A stretch of 64,000 nucleotides of DNA from Olivibacter sitiensis DSM 17696 (GCF_000427965.1 NZ_ATZA01000028.1:1-64000), one strand, 5' to 3'. Positions 17,117 to 25,233 are shown, counted from the first letter of the stretch. Made by a program: numbers and translations. Notes: generated from the sequence alone by a model not told the origin.

Positions 17117-17314
17117 ATGAAAACGCCAAAGAAGACTGATCCAAAAGCGAAAAAGGTTTCTTCATCTAAGAAAACGGGGTTGGGAAAATCAAAACTAGAT
17201 TCGCCAAAACCCAAAAAGGGGTTTGATGACGACGATGATGATTTTGATTTTGACGATCTCGATAGTTTCGACAATTTTGATGATGATGATTTTGATGATG
17301 ATGACGACTATTAG
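17117..17314 (+). CDS. Small bipolar protein: basic head, acidic Asp-rich tail
   Basis: 65 residues. The first 35 are lysine-rich (nine lysines by residue 25) with Pro and Ser; the last 30 are almost only Asp and Phe in DDDDDD, DFDFDD and FDDDDFDDDD runs. No signal peptide or membrane segment. Such a charge-split disordered protein could bind nucleic acid or a basic partner, but I know no function for it. The ATG at 17117 follows the scpB terminator, and two terminators follow its stop, so it appears to be a single-gene unit. Asp codons are mostly GAT, so the tail could be prone to slippage. Confidence 0.7.
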   Translation: MKTPKKTDPKAKKVSSSKKTGLGKSKLDSPKPKKGFDDDDDDFDFDDLDSFDNFDDDDFDDDDDY

Positions 17315-17345
17315 TCATTGAGCAAGGTTTTGCCTACCATCATAG

Positions 17346-17381
17346 ACGATACCGATTCAGGTATCGTGCGTTTATTTTTTT
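17346..17381 (+). terminator. Terminator after the bipolar protein gene
   Basis: Perfect 8-bp stem ACGATACC/GGTATCGT with a 6-base loop, then GCG and a T-rich run. Confidence 0.65.
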
Positions 17382-17423
17382 CAAGAAAACAGGAGATTTC
17401 TAATGAAATCTCCTGTTTTCTTG
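17382..17423. terminator. Bidirectional terminator, 19-bp perfect stem
   Basis: Arms 17382-17400 and 17405-17423 pair perfectly around a TAAT loop. The inner GC-containing part is flanked by GTTTTCTTG on both strands, which serves as the U-rich tail in either direction. It separates convergent genes at 17314 and 17450. Confidence 0.75.
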
Positions 17424-17449
17424 CACTTTCATGTACTTTTCGGCATGGA

Positions 17450-17740
17450 TCAACCCGCCAATAAATCCTCAATCAAACCTTTCGCCTCTGTATTCAATGG
17501 CTCTGCTGGCCTTATAGCTCCCGCACGAGCATACCAATAGTCGGCATTCCAAAGATCGCCTTCCTTTCTGTGCAAATAAGCGTGTATGCGGGCAGCTTTT
17601 GTATCTGGCAAATCCTGAATAAGGCCGTGAGCTCTTTCCCAGTTTCCCCTAGCATCCCACCATAAGGCCTGCAGGTAAACGTCCAGTTCCTTAGGCACGG
17701 TGTCTTTTGAAAGCAAATCAAGGAATGTTGAATAATCCAT
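17450..17740 (-). CDS. Conserved hypothetical protein, 96 residues
   Basis: Soluble 96-residue protein beginning MDYSTFLDLLSKD, rich in Trp, Ala and Leu (LQALWWDARGNWERAHGL, HAYLHRKEGDLWNADYWYARAG). The alternating helical look resembles a short TPR-like repeat, and similar proteins of this size are widespread hypotheticals. No signal or membrane segment. It begins 18 bases from a MITE-like element, which may have separated it from its original promoter. Function unknown. Confidence 0.75.
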   Translation of the reverse strand: MDYSTFLDLLSKDTVPKELDVYLQALWWDARGNWERAHGLIQDLPDTKAARIHAYLHRKEGDLWNADYWYARAGAIRPAEPLNTEAKGLIEDLLAG

Positions 17741-17757
17741 CGGCTATCTTTTATTTA

Positions 17758-17949
17758 GAACCTGTTTAAAATTTTAACGAAATTTTTGTTATACTGATTT
17801 TGAATTTTTCTTTGCTATATTTTGATGCTCTTTTGAGCCTATTTTTCACTTCCTGCTCTGGATTTAGCCCGCTAAATCTGCAAACACGAAGCAAAAAATC
17901 CTTCTCAAAATAGCTATAAAAATTTTAGCAATAAAATTTAAACAGGCTC
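17758..17949. mobile_element. MITE-like element, 192 bp, with TTA duplication
   Basis: The ends GAACCTGTTTAAA and, read inward from the other side, GAGCCTGTTTAAA are terminal inverted repeats that continue as AT-rich imperfect pairing for about 30 bp. TTA flanks both ends (17755-17757 and 17950-17952), as expected for target duplication of some IS5-group elements. Inside are two dyads, GCTC/GAGC and GATTTAGC/GCTAAATC. There is no reading frame, so movement would depend on a transposase elsewhere. Confidence 0.65.
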
Positions 17950-17974
17950 TTAAACATCCAACAAACTTCGCTAC

Positions 17975-18418
17975 TTACGATGAAATGATAAATTCGAAAT
18001 TGAGCTCGTCTAGCCGCTTAAATCCGAAACGTTCGAAAAGCGATTGTGCGCTGTAATTGTCGGCAGTTGTGGTAAGTTGCACGCGTTGGCGACAATTGCG
18101 CTTCGCATAAAAAACAACTTCACTCAGCAAAGACTGAGCAACTCCTTGATGGCGCTGCTCTTCCACCGTATAGATGTCATTTACCAGGTAAATTTCCTTT
18201 AGTTCCTTTGAAAAGAAAAAAGGCGATATGATGGCAAAGCCTACCAACTTTTCATCGATAAAGGCCAAAAACACTATACACCCTGCCTGCTCCAATCGGC
18301 GCTCCAAGAAAAATCGCTCTTCTTCAATTTCTCTATGCGTTCCGGAAACCACTCTATATTCTCCAAACAATTCCGTCAGGGAGTCTAAGTCATTCAACGT
18401 TGCCTTGCGAATCTTCAT
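17975..18418 (-). CDS. GNAT-family N-acetyltransferase
   Basis: 147-residue single-domain GNAT protein. The start MKIRKATLNDLDSLTELF is the typical first strand and helix, the acetyl-CoA loop is EEQRHQGVAQSLLSE near 97, and the C-terminal SAQSLFERFGFKR completes the fold. It would transfer an acetyl group from acetyl-CoA to an amine; the substrate cannot be told. The MITE-like element lies just downstream of its stop. Confidence 0.85.
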   Translation of the reverse strand: MKIRKATLNDLDSLTELFGEYRVVSGTHREIEEERFFLERRLEQAGCIVFLAFIDEKLVGFAIISPFFFSKELKEIYLVNDIYTVEEQRHQGVAQSLLSEVVFYAKRNCRQRVQLTTTADNYSAQSLFERFGFKRLDELNFEFIISS

Positions 18419-18616
18419 CTAGTTTAAAATCATTCATTCTTTGCCACCAACACCATCGGTATTTAGCCCCACAGCAATCAGTTTAATACCGGATCTGATA
18501 TTCGGCAATTGTTTATAAATTGGTTTTTTTAAGTGCATAAATATAAAAATAACATTTGGAAAACTCAAGCTGACATACCCGATTAGTTAGATAACAAACA
18601 GTATGATTGAGAAAAA

Positions 18617-18805
18617 TCAATAATTGACGGAATCTTGCACCGCAGCAGAATCGGCAGGATGCTTCAACGTAGTATCTTGTGAGCCGGTAGATATTGGCAG
18701 ATCGCCATCGGGCACCGCATGGTCATTATAATTGTCCTTCGTACCGGAACTTCCGCAGGCAGAAAGGACAAATGCGGCAAACAAAATAAAAAGGTAAGAT
18801 TTCAT
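18617..18805 (-). CDS. Small lipoprotein, 62 residues
   Basis: Signal peptide MKSYLFILFAAFVLSAC with lipobox LSAC (Cys 17), then 45 residues rich in Ser, Asp and Thr with no recognisable domain. The next gene upstream (18816-19019) encodes a similar small lipoprotein with an Asp/Ser/Thr-rich mature part, ten bases away on the same strand, so they form an operon and may be diverged copies. Predicted to be membrane-anchored on the periplasmic side. Function unknown. Confidence 0.7.
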   Translation of the reverse strand: MKSYLFILFAAFVLSACGSSGTKDNYNDHAVPDGDLPISTGSQDTTLKHPADSAAVQDSVNY

Positions 18806-18815
18806 AATCTAAATT

Positions 18816-19019
18816 TTAATTTAAAGTGTCAACGCGCAAACTATCCGAATCGAGCGGAACAAGTGTGGTAGTGTCCTCCACGGGGCCTATCAAGTTAAGC
18901 GATGTGTCTGCTACGGGTTCATTTTCCTCAAATTCCTTATTCGGAGTATATGACCTTCCACAGGCACTAACCAACATCGCGGCTACAGCTGAAACAAATA
19001 ATGCTTTTAATGCTTTCAT
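18816..19019 (-). CDS. Small lipoprotein, 67 residues
   Basis: Signal peptide with lipobox LVSAC (Cys about 20), followed by an acidic, Thr-rich, apparently unstructured tail (ENEPVADTSLNL, PLDSDSLRVDTLN). First gene of the pair with 18617-18805. Small acidic lipoproteins of this kind are common in Bacteroidota and mostly uncharacterised. Confidence 0.7.
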   Translation of the reverse strand: MKALKALFVSAVAAMLVSACGRSYTPNKEFEENEPVADTSLNLIGPVEDTTTLVPLDSDSLRVDTLN

Positions 19020-19170
19020 AATAAATGTAATTTGATGTATAAAAATTTACTTTTCACCAGTTTCTATAGTTACTACAAATTTCCTTCCAATTAGTTTATG
19101 AATGAGGCTATTTGGTGCGCTTTTTGTGAGCTATTTAGTTAGTAACAATACAATAAAAACAACAAATACC

Positions 19171-19476
19171 ATGTCTAAATTTTCAGAACTCATAAATGGT
19201 GAGAAACCAGTTTTAGTAGATTTTTTTGCCGAGTGGTGCGGACCATGCCAAATGATGAAGCCCATATTGACCCAGGTGAAAAGCCAAATCGGTGATGACG
19301 CGAGCATCATAAAGGTGGACATAGATAAAAACCCCTCAGTAGCAACCGCTTATCATGTTCAAAGTGTCCCTACGCTCATCCTTTTCCAAAAAGGACAAGT
19401 GAAGTGGAGGCAGAGTGGCGTGATGCAGGCAGCTGATCTGACACGTATCATTAAACAACAAAGCAACGCGAAATAG
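19171..19476 (+). CDS. trx: Thioredoxin
   Basis: Cytoplasmic disulfide reductase of 101 residues. The active site EWCGPCQMMKP lies near residue 25, the cis-proline is in VQSVPTLILF near 70, and the length is that of classic thioredoxin. The frame extends upstream to 19102, but the ATG at 19171 (MSKFSELINGEKPVLVDFF) fits the family. Divergent from the small lipoprotein pair. A hairpin without a T-run (19492-19510) follows the stop. Confidence 0.92.
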   Translation: MSKFSELINGEKPVLVDFFAEWCGPCQMMKPILTQVKSQIGDDASIIKVDIDKNPSVATAYHVQSVPTLILFQKGQVKWRQSGVMQAADLTRIIKQQSNAK

Positions 19477-19491
19477 CAGCAAAAAACAACG

Positions 19492-19510
19492 ATCCTGATA
19501 AAATCAGGAT
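19492..19510. terminator. Hairpin after thioredoxin gene
   Basis: Perfect ATCCTGAT/ATCAGGAT stem with an AAA loop, 16 bases after the stop. There is no T-run on the plus side; on the minus strand a T-rich stretch follows. Weak terminator call. Confidence 0.4.
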
Positions 19511-19608
19511 TGCCGTCACATGCAGATTTTATACAACTATCTCCGCTTTTTGTACAATGATTTCGCAAGTCTAGCCACCTAATTTTGAAAAACATAATTA
19601 TTGGTGGA

Positions 19609-19625
19609 GCCCTATATAATAGGGC
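19609..19625. promoter_or_regulatory. Dyad before the amidohydrolase gene
   Basis: Perfect GCCCTAT/ATAGGGC with a 3-base centre, 40 bases upstream of the start codon. It could be an operator or a leader hairpin. Confidence 0.35.
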
Positions 19626-19664
19626 AAGCAAAACAATTAACAATTTATTTCAAAATCATCTGCT

Positions 19665-21044
19665 ATGGATCGAACAGTGAAAACATTTTTCAAGGCATTG
19701 ACATATAGCTTTGTCATAGCCGCAATGTCTTGTCAGGGAGGCAAGTCAAACAACTCCGCTGCTGAAAACGCTACTTTGTTTACGCATGTCAATCTGATTG
19801 ACGGTAATGGTGAGGTTCAGCGTGATATAAGTATTCTTGTACAAGGTGACAGTATTGCCGATATCGGTCAACAAATCGACAGTAGCGATTACGAGGTAAT
19901 AGATCTCAATGGAAAGACCATTATGCCTGCACTCATTAGCACGCACGTACACGTAGGCACTATGAAAGGTACCGAAAACAACGCCGATTTTTATACTCGG
20001 GACAATATACTTAGTCAATTGAAGAAATATCAAGACTATGGCGTGTTGACCATTTTGGCCATGGGGTCTGACCGTCCCCTATTATTTGACTCTGGCATCA
20101 GAGACTCGTCTGTAGCCGGACTACTCCCTGGCGCTAGAATGTACAGCGCTGCCTACGGCTTTGGGGCGGTACAAGGCGGTCCTCCAGCAGCTATGGGCAT
20201 GAATCAGGTGTTTAGACCTCATACAGAAGCCGAGGTTCCGTCCGAAATGGACAGTTTGGTCAAGTTGAAACCGGAAGTTGTTAAACTTTGGGTGGATGAT
20301 TTTGGAGGACAATTCCCTAAAATGCCTTCTTCTATCTACAAGGCCATCATAGAGGAAGCGCATAAACACAACTTAAGAGCTGCCTCTCATCTCTATTATT
20401 TGTCAGATGCCAAGCAACTGTTGCAAGATGGGGTGGATATCTTTGCCCACAGCGTTCGGGACAATGTAGTAGACGATGAATTGTTGAATTTAATGAAGTC
20501 CAAAGGGACTATTTATATCCCTACCTTATCTTTAGATGAGTTTGCCTATATCTATGCCAGAAAGCCAGAATGGCTGGATGACGAATTTTTCAAGGCCTCT
20601 CTAGAACCTGGCGTATATGAGATGATTACCTCACAAGCCTACCAAGACAACTTGAAAAATGCTCCTAATTATCAGCAAAACGTCAAGGCATTTGAAACTG
20701 CGCTACAAAATCTAAAGAAAATATATGACGCGGGAATTTTAGTTGCCATGGGTACCGATTCTGGCGCTATGCCCATACGGACGCAGGGATTTTCAGAACA
20801 TTTGGAACTGGAGCTGATGACCCAAGCGGGCTTAAGCCCATTGCAGGCCATCACGGTGGCAACAAAAAACTCCGCCCGAATGCTAGGTATAGACCAGCAA
20901 TATGGCACCCTGGAAAAGGGTAAAATAGCCGATTTTATCGTTCTTGATGCCAATCCAGAGCAGGACATCAAAAACACCAGAAAAATTGCAGCTGTATACA
21001 AAGCTGGAAAGGAAGTAAGTAAGGGACCATTGTCCAATGATTAA
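19665..21044 (+). CDS. Amidohydrolase-family lipoprotein
   Basis: 459-residue metal-dependent hydrolase (imidazolonepropionase/dipeptidase-like group). A signal peptide ends in AAMSC (Cys 23), so it is probably a lipoprotein. The first metal motif is STHVHVG near 93, a second His is in RAASHLYYLSD near 241, another in IFAHSVRDN, and the last metal Asp is in AMGTDSGAMP near 365. The C-terminal TLEKGKIADFIVLD is typical of the superfamily. Acts on a cyclic or peptide amide not identifiable here. An aldo/keto reductase follows after 78 bases and may be co-transcribed. Confidence 0.87.
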   Translation: MDRTVKTFFKALTYSFVIAAMSCQGGKSNNSAAENATLFTHVNLIDGNGEVQRDISILVQGDSIADIGQQIDSSDYEVIDLNGKTIMPALISTHVHVGTMKGTENNADFYTRDNILSQLKKYQDYGVLTILAMGSDRPLLFDSGIRDSSVAGLLPGARMYSAAYGFGAVQGGPPAAMGMNQVFRPHTEAEVPSEMDSLVKLKPEVVKLWVDDFGGQFPKMPSSIYKAIIEEAHKHNLRAASHLYYLSDAKQLLQDGVDIFAHSVRDNVVDDELLNLMKSKGTIYIPTLSLDEFAYIYARKPEWLDDEFFKASLEPGVYEMITSQAYQDNLKNAPNYQQNVKAFETALQNLKKIYDAGILVAMGTDSGAMPIRTQGFSEHLELELMTQAGLSPLQAITVATKNSARMLGIDQQYGTLEKGKIADFIVLDANPEQDIKNTRKIAAVYKAGKEVSKGPLSND

Positions 21045-21122
21045 TTTTTAACGGTCAATACAAGTATCAAAATCGGCTGAAAAGCAAATAACCGACAGCT
21101 GATTGCTAACAACAATAAAACA

Positions 21123-22166
21123 ATGGAATATAGATTTTTAGGAAAATCGGGATTACAGGTTCCTGTGATCACCTTTGGTACAGGTACGTTTGGTGGAAGC
21201 GGAGACTTCTTTAAGGCGTGGGGAAATACGCAAGTAGATGAAGCGACCAAACTCGTGGAGCTCTGCTTGGAAGCCGGCGTTAATGCCTTTGACACGGCAG
21301 ACATCTATTCCGATGGGTTATCGGAAGAAATCTTGGGCAAAGCCATCAAGGGCAAAAGGGATCAATTGCTGATCTCGAGCAAAGGCACCTTTCCTATGAG
21401 CAGTGCCAAAGAAAATCAGTGGGGTTCCACACGCTATCATTTGACACGTGCTTGCGAAGCTAGCCTGAAACGCTTGGACACAGATCATATAGACATTTAT
21501 TATATGCACGGGTTTGATGGAAATACCGCTATCGAAGAAACCCTGAGAACCTTAGACGATCTAGTGAGCAGTGGCAAGGTGGGCTATATAGCCTGCTCTA
21601 ATTTTTCAGGCTGGAGCTTAGCAAAATCATTGGGTATCAGCGAAAAATACGGATGGAACAGCTACGTAGCCCATCAGGTATATTACAGCTTGTTGAACAG
21701 GGAATATGAGTGGGAACTGATGCCACTGGGAATAGAGGAAAAGGTAAGTTCGGTCATATGGAGTCCGTTGGCAGGAGGAAGATTGGGAGGTAAATTTCGT
21801 CGGAATCAGGCAATAGACAAAACCGGCCGTGTGGCTCAAGGCGGCAGCCCAGTTCCCAGAGAGTCGTTTGCAGAAGAACGTTTATACGATATCGTAGATG
21901 TATTGGATGAAATTGCGGCGGAAACCGGCAAAACCGTTGCCCAAATTAGTCTTAACTGGCTGCTACAGCGCCCCACGGTGGCCAGTATCGTGATCGGTGC
22001 ACGCAATGAGGAACAGTTGAAACAGAATCTCGGTGCCGTGGGGTGGACTTTGAGTGCAGAACAGATAGCCAAACTTGACAATGCCAGTGAAATCGAGCCC
22101 ATTTATCCTTATTGGCATCAAAGGCAGAACACGACGCTCAATCCGCTGCCTGCATTTCAAAAATAG
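21123..22166 (+). CDS. Aldo/keto reductase
   Basis: 347-residue NAD(P)H-dependent reductase of the AKR superfamily (YajO/potassium-channel beta-subunit group). It has the start YRFLGKSGLQVPVITFGTG, catalytic Asp and Tyr in NAFDTADIYSDG near 58, Lys in LLISSKG, His in YYMHGFD, and the C-terminal cofactor-binding stretch SIVIGARNEEQL near 288. TIM-barrel fold, cytoplasmic. Substrate unknown; likely a broad carbonyl reductase. A long hairpin follows the stop. Confidence 0.9.
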   Translation: MEYRFLGKSGLQVPVITFGTGTFGGSGDFFKAWGNTQVDEATKLVELCLEAGVNAFDTADIYSDGLSEEILGKAIKGKRDQLLISSKGTFPMSSAKENQWGSTRYHLTRACEASLKRLDTDHIDIYYMHGFDGNTAIEETLRTLDDLVSSGKVGYIACSNFSGWSLAKSLGISEKYGWNSYVAHQVYYSLLNREYEWELMPLGIEEKVSSVIWSPLAGGRLGGKFRRNQAIDKTGRVAQGGSPVPRESFAEERLYDIVDVLDEIAAETGKTVAQISLNWLLQRPTVASIVIGARNEEQLKQNLGAVGWTLSAEQIAKLDNASEIEPIYPYWHQRQNTTLNPLPAFQK

Positions 22167-22523
22167 GACTGTAGCGAACGAAGATAGAAATTCCAATCCT
22201 TGCTGGAGAGTCGGCCCCTCCCCTCCTCCATCAGCCAATCCGGGTCATTGGTGAATCACCCGGATTGGCAAAAAATTCTGTTTTAAACCCAACATTATTC
22301 CCAATATCATTGTAATTCCAAAAGAAAAGTTAAATTTGGTTTCTCAATCGTTTTAATAAGAATAAGGCTTCCTTCGTTTTTGAAATGTATAAAAACAGTA
22401 GGCTGTCCTTTTCCCAAACGGCGATCAGATGCATTGAAAAGCGGATCCATTGATTGTTTCGCACATACAACGCGCATTACCAATTAATTGTATATAAATC
22501 ATTTTTTTGAATTGACATCACAT
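22167..22523 (+). other. Intergenic region before the response regulator
   Basis: 357 bases with no credible gene. The first part holds a strong hairpin at 22234-22269 that probably ends the aldo/keto reductase message. The rest is AT-rich with no clear TTTG/TAnnTTTG pair. Confidence 0.5.
22234..22269. terminator. Hairpin after aldo/keto reductase
   Basis: Perfect 12-bp stem GCCAATCCGGGT/ACCCGGATTGGC with a 12-base loop. It is followed by six A and later TTCTGTTTT rather than a direct T-run, so the terminator call is moderate. Confidence 0.5.
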
Positions 22524-22886
22524 ATGAAACGCACCATTCTCATACTAGACGATGATGAAGACATTTTGTATTTCTGCTCCGTTGTATTTGAAAATCTCGA
22601 CTTTACCGTTATCTCCTCCAGCCATAGCAAGGACATTATAGCACAAGTAAAGCAGGCCAATCCAGACATCATATTGATAGACAATTGGATACCGGGATTG
22701 GGCGGTGTTAAAGCGACACAAGAACTGAAGGCCAATGAAGAACTTCGGAATATACCTGTCATCCTTTTTTCGGCCAACAGCAATTTACCAGCATTGGCCG
22801 AGGAGGCCGGAGCAGACGGCTATCTAAAAAAACCCTTTGATCTGGACGAACTTGAATCTACAGCTTTGAAAATGTTAAAAGATTAA
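22524..22886 (+). CDS. Orphan CheY-like response regulator receiver
   Basis: 120 residues consisting only of a receiver domain. The acidic pair is in ILILDDDEDIL near 9-11, the phospho-acceptor Asp in IILIDNWIPG near 54, the Thr/Ser position in VILFSAN near 82 and Lys in GYLKKPFD near 104. No output domain, and no kinase gene nearby, so it probably relays signal by protein contact. The frame extends upstream to 22488; ATG at 22524 gives MKRTILILDDDED. It lies 44 bases before dinB on the same strand. Confidence 0.88.
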   Translation: MKRTILILDDDEDILYFCSVVFENLDFTVISSSHSKDIIAQVKQANPDIILIDNWIPGLGGVKATQELKANEELRNIPVILFSANSNLPALAEEAGADGYLKKPFDLDELESTALKMLKD

Positions 22887-22930
22887 ATAAAAAAGACTAA
22901 TTCTTTCTTGCACTTAACGGTACCTATTCC

Positions 22931-24007
22931 ATGCTGCGTAAAATCATTCATATAGACATGGATGCTTTCTATGCTTCAATAGAACAGCGAGACTTTCCAC
23001 AATATAAAGGGAAGCCCCTGGTGGTAGGCGGATCGCCCACTGGCAGAGGAGTAGTAGCTACCGCCAGCTACGAGGCAAGGCAATATGGGATACACTCTGC
23101 CATGTCCGCCAGAAAGGCATTGGATCTTTGCCCACACGCTATTTTTGTGAAACCACGATTTGAGGTATATAAGAAAGTATCTACCCACATCAGGGGCATA
23201 TTCTCTAGGTTCACGGACTTGATAGAACCTTTATCGTTGGACGAAGCGTACCTTGATGTCACCGACGACAAATTAGCTATAGGGTCTGCCATCGAGATTG
23301 CAAGACAAATAAAATTTGCTATAAAGGACGAGCTTAACCTCACGGCATCTGCCGGTATATCCATCAATAAGTTTGTGGCCAAGATCGCCTCGGATCTGCA
23401 AAAGCCCGATGGTCTAACATTCATTGGGCCGAGCAAAATCCATGCTTTCATGGAAAGCTTACCGGTCCACAAATTCCATGGTATAGGCAAAGTAACGGCA
23501 GCAAAAATGCACGGCATGCAAATCTTCACTGGAGCCGATCTAAAATCTCTAGACAAGGAAAGGTTAAACAAACTGTTCGGTAAGGCCGGCTTATTTTATT
23601 ATAATATCGTCCGCGGTATAGATAACAGACTGGTTCAACCACATAGACAAACCAAGTCTATAGGTACCGAAGACACGTTCGAAACCGATCTGTCAGAAAT
23701 GGCAGATATGATACTAGAAATTGAAGCGCTCACGGAAAAAACATGGAAGCGATGTGTCCAAAAGGACCTGTTCGGCAGGACATTGACGCTGAAAATAAAA
23801 TTTTCGGACTTTAAGCAGATCACTAGAAATAGTTCTCGTACCACAGCTTACGGCTTAAAGGATGAACTGCTTGCCGCCGTGAAGGTTCTCTTGCAAAATG
23901 CACCAATAGCCGAAAGAAAGGTAAGGCTGCTGGGCGTCAGTGTTTCCAATTTTTATGATACGATGGAACCAAATGTAGATGCGGGAGGCCAGCTTAAACT
24001 TTTTTAA
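22931..24007 (+). CDS. dinB: DNA polymerase IV (Y-family)
   Basis: Error-prone translesion polymerase of 358 residues. Catalytic Asp are in IIHIDMDAFYASIE near 8-10 and the DE pair in EPLSLDEAYLDV near 103-104; the thumb has GIGKVTAAKM near 179. The protein ends in GGQLKLF, a good sliding-clamp-binding peptide. Starts at an ATG soon after the receiver gene, possibly co-transcribed. No SOS-type operator was recognised. Confidence 0.95.
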   Translation: MLRKIIHIDMDAFYASIEQRDFPQYKGKPLVVGGSPTGRGVVATASYEARQYGIHSAMSARKALDLCPHAIFVKPRFEVYKKVSTHIRGIFSRFTDLIEPLSLDEAYLDVTDDKLAIGSAIEIARQIKFAIKDELNLTASAGISINKFVAKIASDLQKPDGLTFIGPSKIHAFMESLPVHKFHGIGKVTAAKMHGMQIFTGADLKSLDKERLNKLFGKAGLFYYNIVRGIDNRLVQPHRQTKSIGTEDTFETDLSEMADMILEIEALTEKTWKRCVQKDLFGRTLTLKIKFSDFKQITRNSSRTTAYGLKDELLAAVKVLLQNAPIAERKVRLLGVSVSNFYDTMEPNVDAGGQLKLF

Positions 24008-24149
24008 ACAAATCCCCTATTTGGTCCATAGTCCATGCGTTTTTGCTACCAAACGCCCAAAGGAACGCACCTGATTGTCTATTTAAACATACACATACCC
24101 TACTTTCACTGGCGATACATACAGCTGAAAAATAACAATTTAACCAAAG

Positions 24150-24165
24150 TGGCAGCCAATTTGCT
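24150..24165 (+). promoter_or_regulatory. Sigma-54-like promoter before the barrel protein
   Basis: TGGCAGCCAATTTGCT keeps the GG and GC doublets exactly ten bases apart and departs from the -24/-12 consensus at the C of TGGCAC and the following purine. Start would be near 24176, 31 bases before the ATG. Weaker than the site before lon. Confidence 0.4.
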
Positions 24166-24206
24166 CTAAGGACAGCAACAAAATTAAATGAAAAACAAAT
24201 AAGAAA

Positions 24207-24842
24207 ATGAAAAAGTTATTATTATCGGTAACAGCAGCGTTAGTAGCTACGGGTGCATTCGCTCAACAGGAAATGGGATGGGGATTGAAAGCTGGTATCA
24301 ACTTCCCTAAGTACAATTGGTCAGGAAACAATACAGAGACAAGTAGTACGACCAATTTTCATATAACGGCATTTCTGGACGCGCCCATAGCAGAAAATTG
24401 GTTTTACATACAACCAGGTGTTTCCTTGCAAGGCAAAGGTGCTGAGCTATTCAGTAGTGAAATTGGAAATTCCTCGGTAAAGCAGAATACCATGTGGATC
24501 GAGGTTCCAGTAAATTTTGTCGCTAAGTTTCCAGTGGCAGAAGCTGGCAGTTTCTTTTTAGGAGCTGGTCCTTACGTAGCTTTCGGCATTTCTGGTAAGA
24601 ACAAATATGATAGCGACTATGGATCTACAGAAACGGAATTTGATTTTGGCAAAGACGGCACTTTGAAAAGCACCGACTTTGGCCTCAATTTTATCGGTGG
24701 CTATGAGTTCAGCAATGGCTTGATGATTCACGGCGGTTATGCCATGGGATTGACAGACATCAGGGGTAGCAACAATGAATATTTCCCAGAGAACAAACTT
24801 ACAAATAGAGTGTGGACTGTGGGTCTAGGATTTAGGCTATAG
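24207..24842 (+). CDS. Small outer-membrane beta-barrel protein (PorT/OmpW-like)
   Basis: 211 residues. A Sec signal peptide (MKKLLLSVTAALVATGAFAQ) is followed by alternating strands such as WGLKAGINFPKYNW and YIQPGVSLQGKG, and it ends in an aromatic strand, VWTVGLGFRL. This is the Bacteroidota porin-family/outer membrane beta-barrel type (OMP_b-brl_2 group), an eight-strand barrel of unknown role. Monocistronic: sigma-54-like promoter upstream and terminator at 24870-24905. Confidence 0.87.
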   Translation: MKKLLLSVTAALVATGAFAQQEMGWGLKAGINFPKYNWSGNNTETSSTTNFHITAFLDAPIAENWFYIQPGVSLQGKGAELFSSEIGNSSVKQNTMWIEVPVNFVAKFPVAEAGSFFLGAGPYVAFGISGKNKYDSDYGSTETEFDFGKDGTLKSTDFGLNFIGGYEFSNGLMIHGGYAMGLTDIRGSNNEYFPENKLTNRVWTVGLGFRL

Positions 24843-24869
24843 AATAAATAGACTGTCTACCTATGGGCG

Positions 24870-24905
24870 AAAAGGGGGCTTTGGTATTATACCAGCCCCT
24901 TTTTA
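24870..24905 (+). terminator. Terminator of the barrel protein gene
   Basis: AAAAGGGG(G)CT pairs with AGCCCCTTTT, with an inner TGGTA/TACCA stem, and ends in a T-run. Confidence 0.7.
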
Positions 24906-24916
24906 CTTAGTTTAAG

Positions 24917-24942
24917 GGTAATGACATTGTGTCAATTTTACC
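24917..24942. promoter_or_regulatory. Extended dyad upstream of the cold-shock gene
   Basis: GGTAA-TGACA-TTG-TGTCA-ATT-TTACC reads as two nested inverted pairs. It lies about 80 bases upstream of the cold-shock start and about 50 bases upstream of a likely -7 element TACCTTTA (24994-25001). Could be an operator. Confidence 0.4.
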
Positions 24943-25020
24943 TTTATTTAAAATTTTATACGCAAATAAAATCTGTTTTACAAAAAATATACCTACCTTT
25001 ACCAACATTAAAATAATATC

Positions 25021-25212
25021 ATGCAAAAAGGAACAGTAAAATTTTTCAATGAAACCAAAGGTTTCGGATTTATTACACCAGAAAACGGTGGTCAAGAAAT
25101 CTTCGTTCACTCATCAGGACTCATCGACAACATTCGTGAGAATGATACCGTGAAGTACGATGTAGAACAAGGCCGTAAAGGCCCTAATGCGGTAAATGTA
25201 GAAGTAGCTTAA
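25021..25212 (+). CDS. Cold-shock domain protein
   Basis: 63-residue CspA-family RNA-binding protein with both RNA-binding motifs, KGFGFI near residue 14 and EIFVHSS near 27. It starts MQKGTVKFFNETKGFGF as in typical cold-shock proteins, and melts RNA structure or acts in growth-phase regulation. ATG start at 25021, followed by a terminator at 25234-25266, so a single-gene unit. The long AT-rich leader may be regulatory, as in other csp genes. Confidence 0.95.
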   Translation: MQKGTVKFFNETKGFGFITPENGGQEIFVHSSGLIDNIRENDTVKYDVEQGRKGPNAVNVEVA

Positions 25213-25233
25213 TCCCTATAAATAATTATCGTG

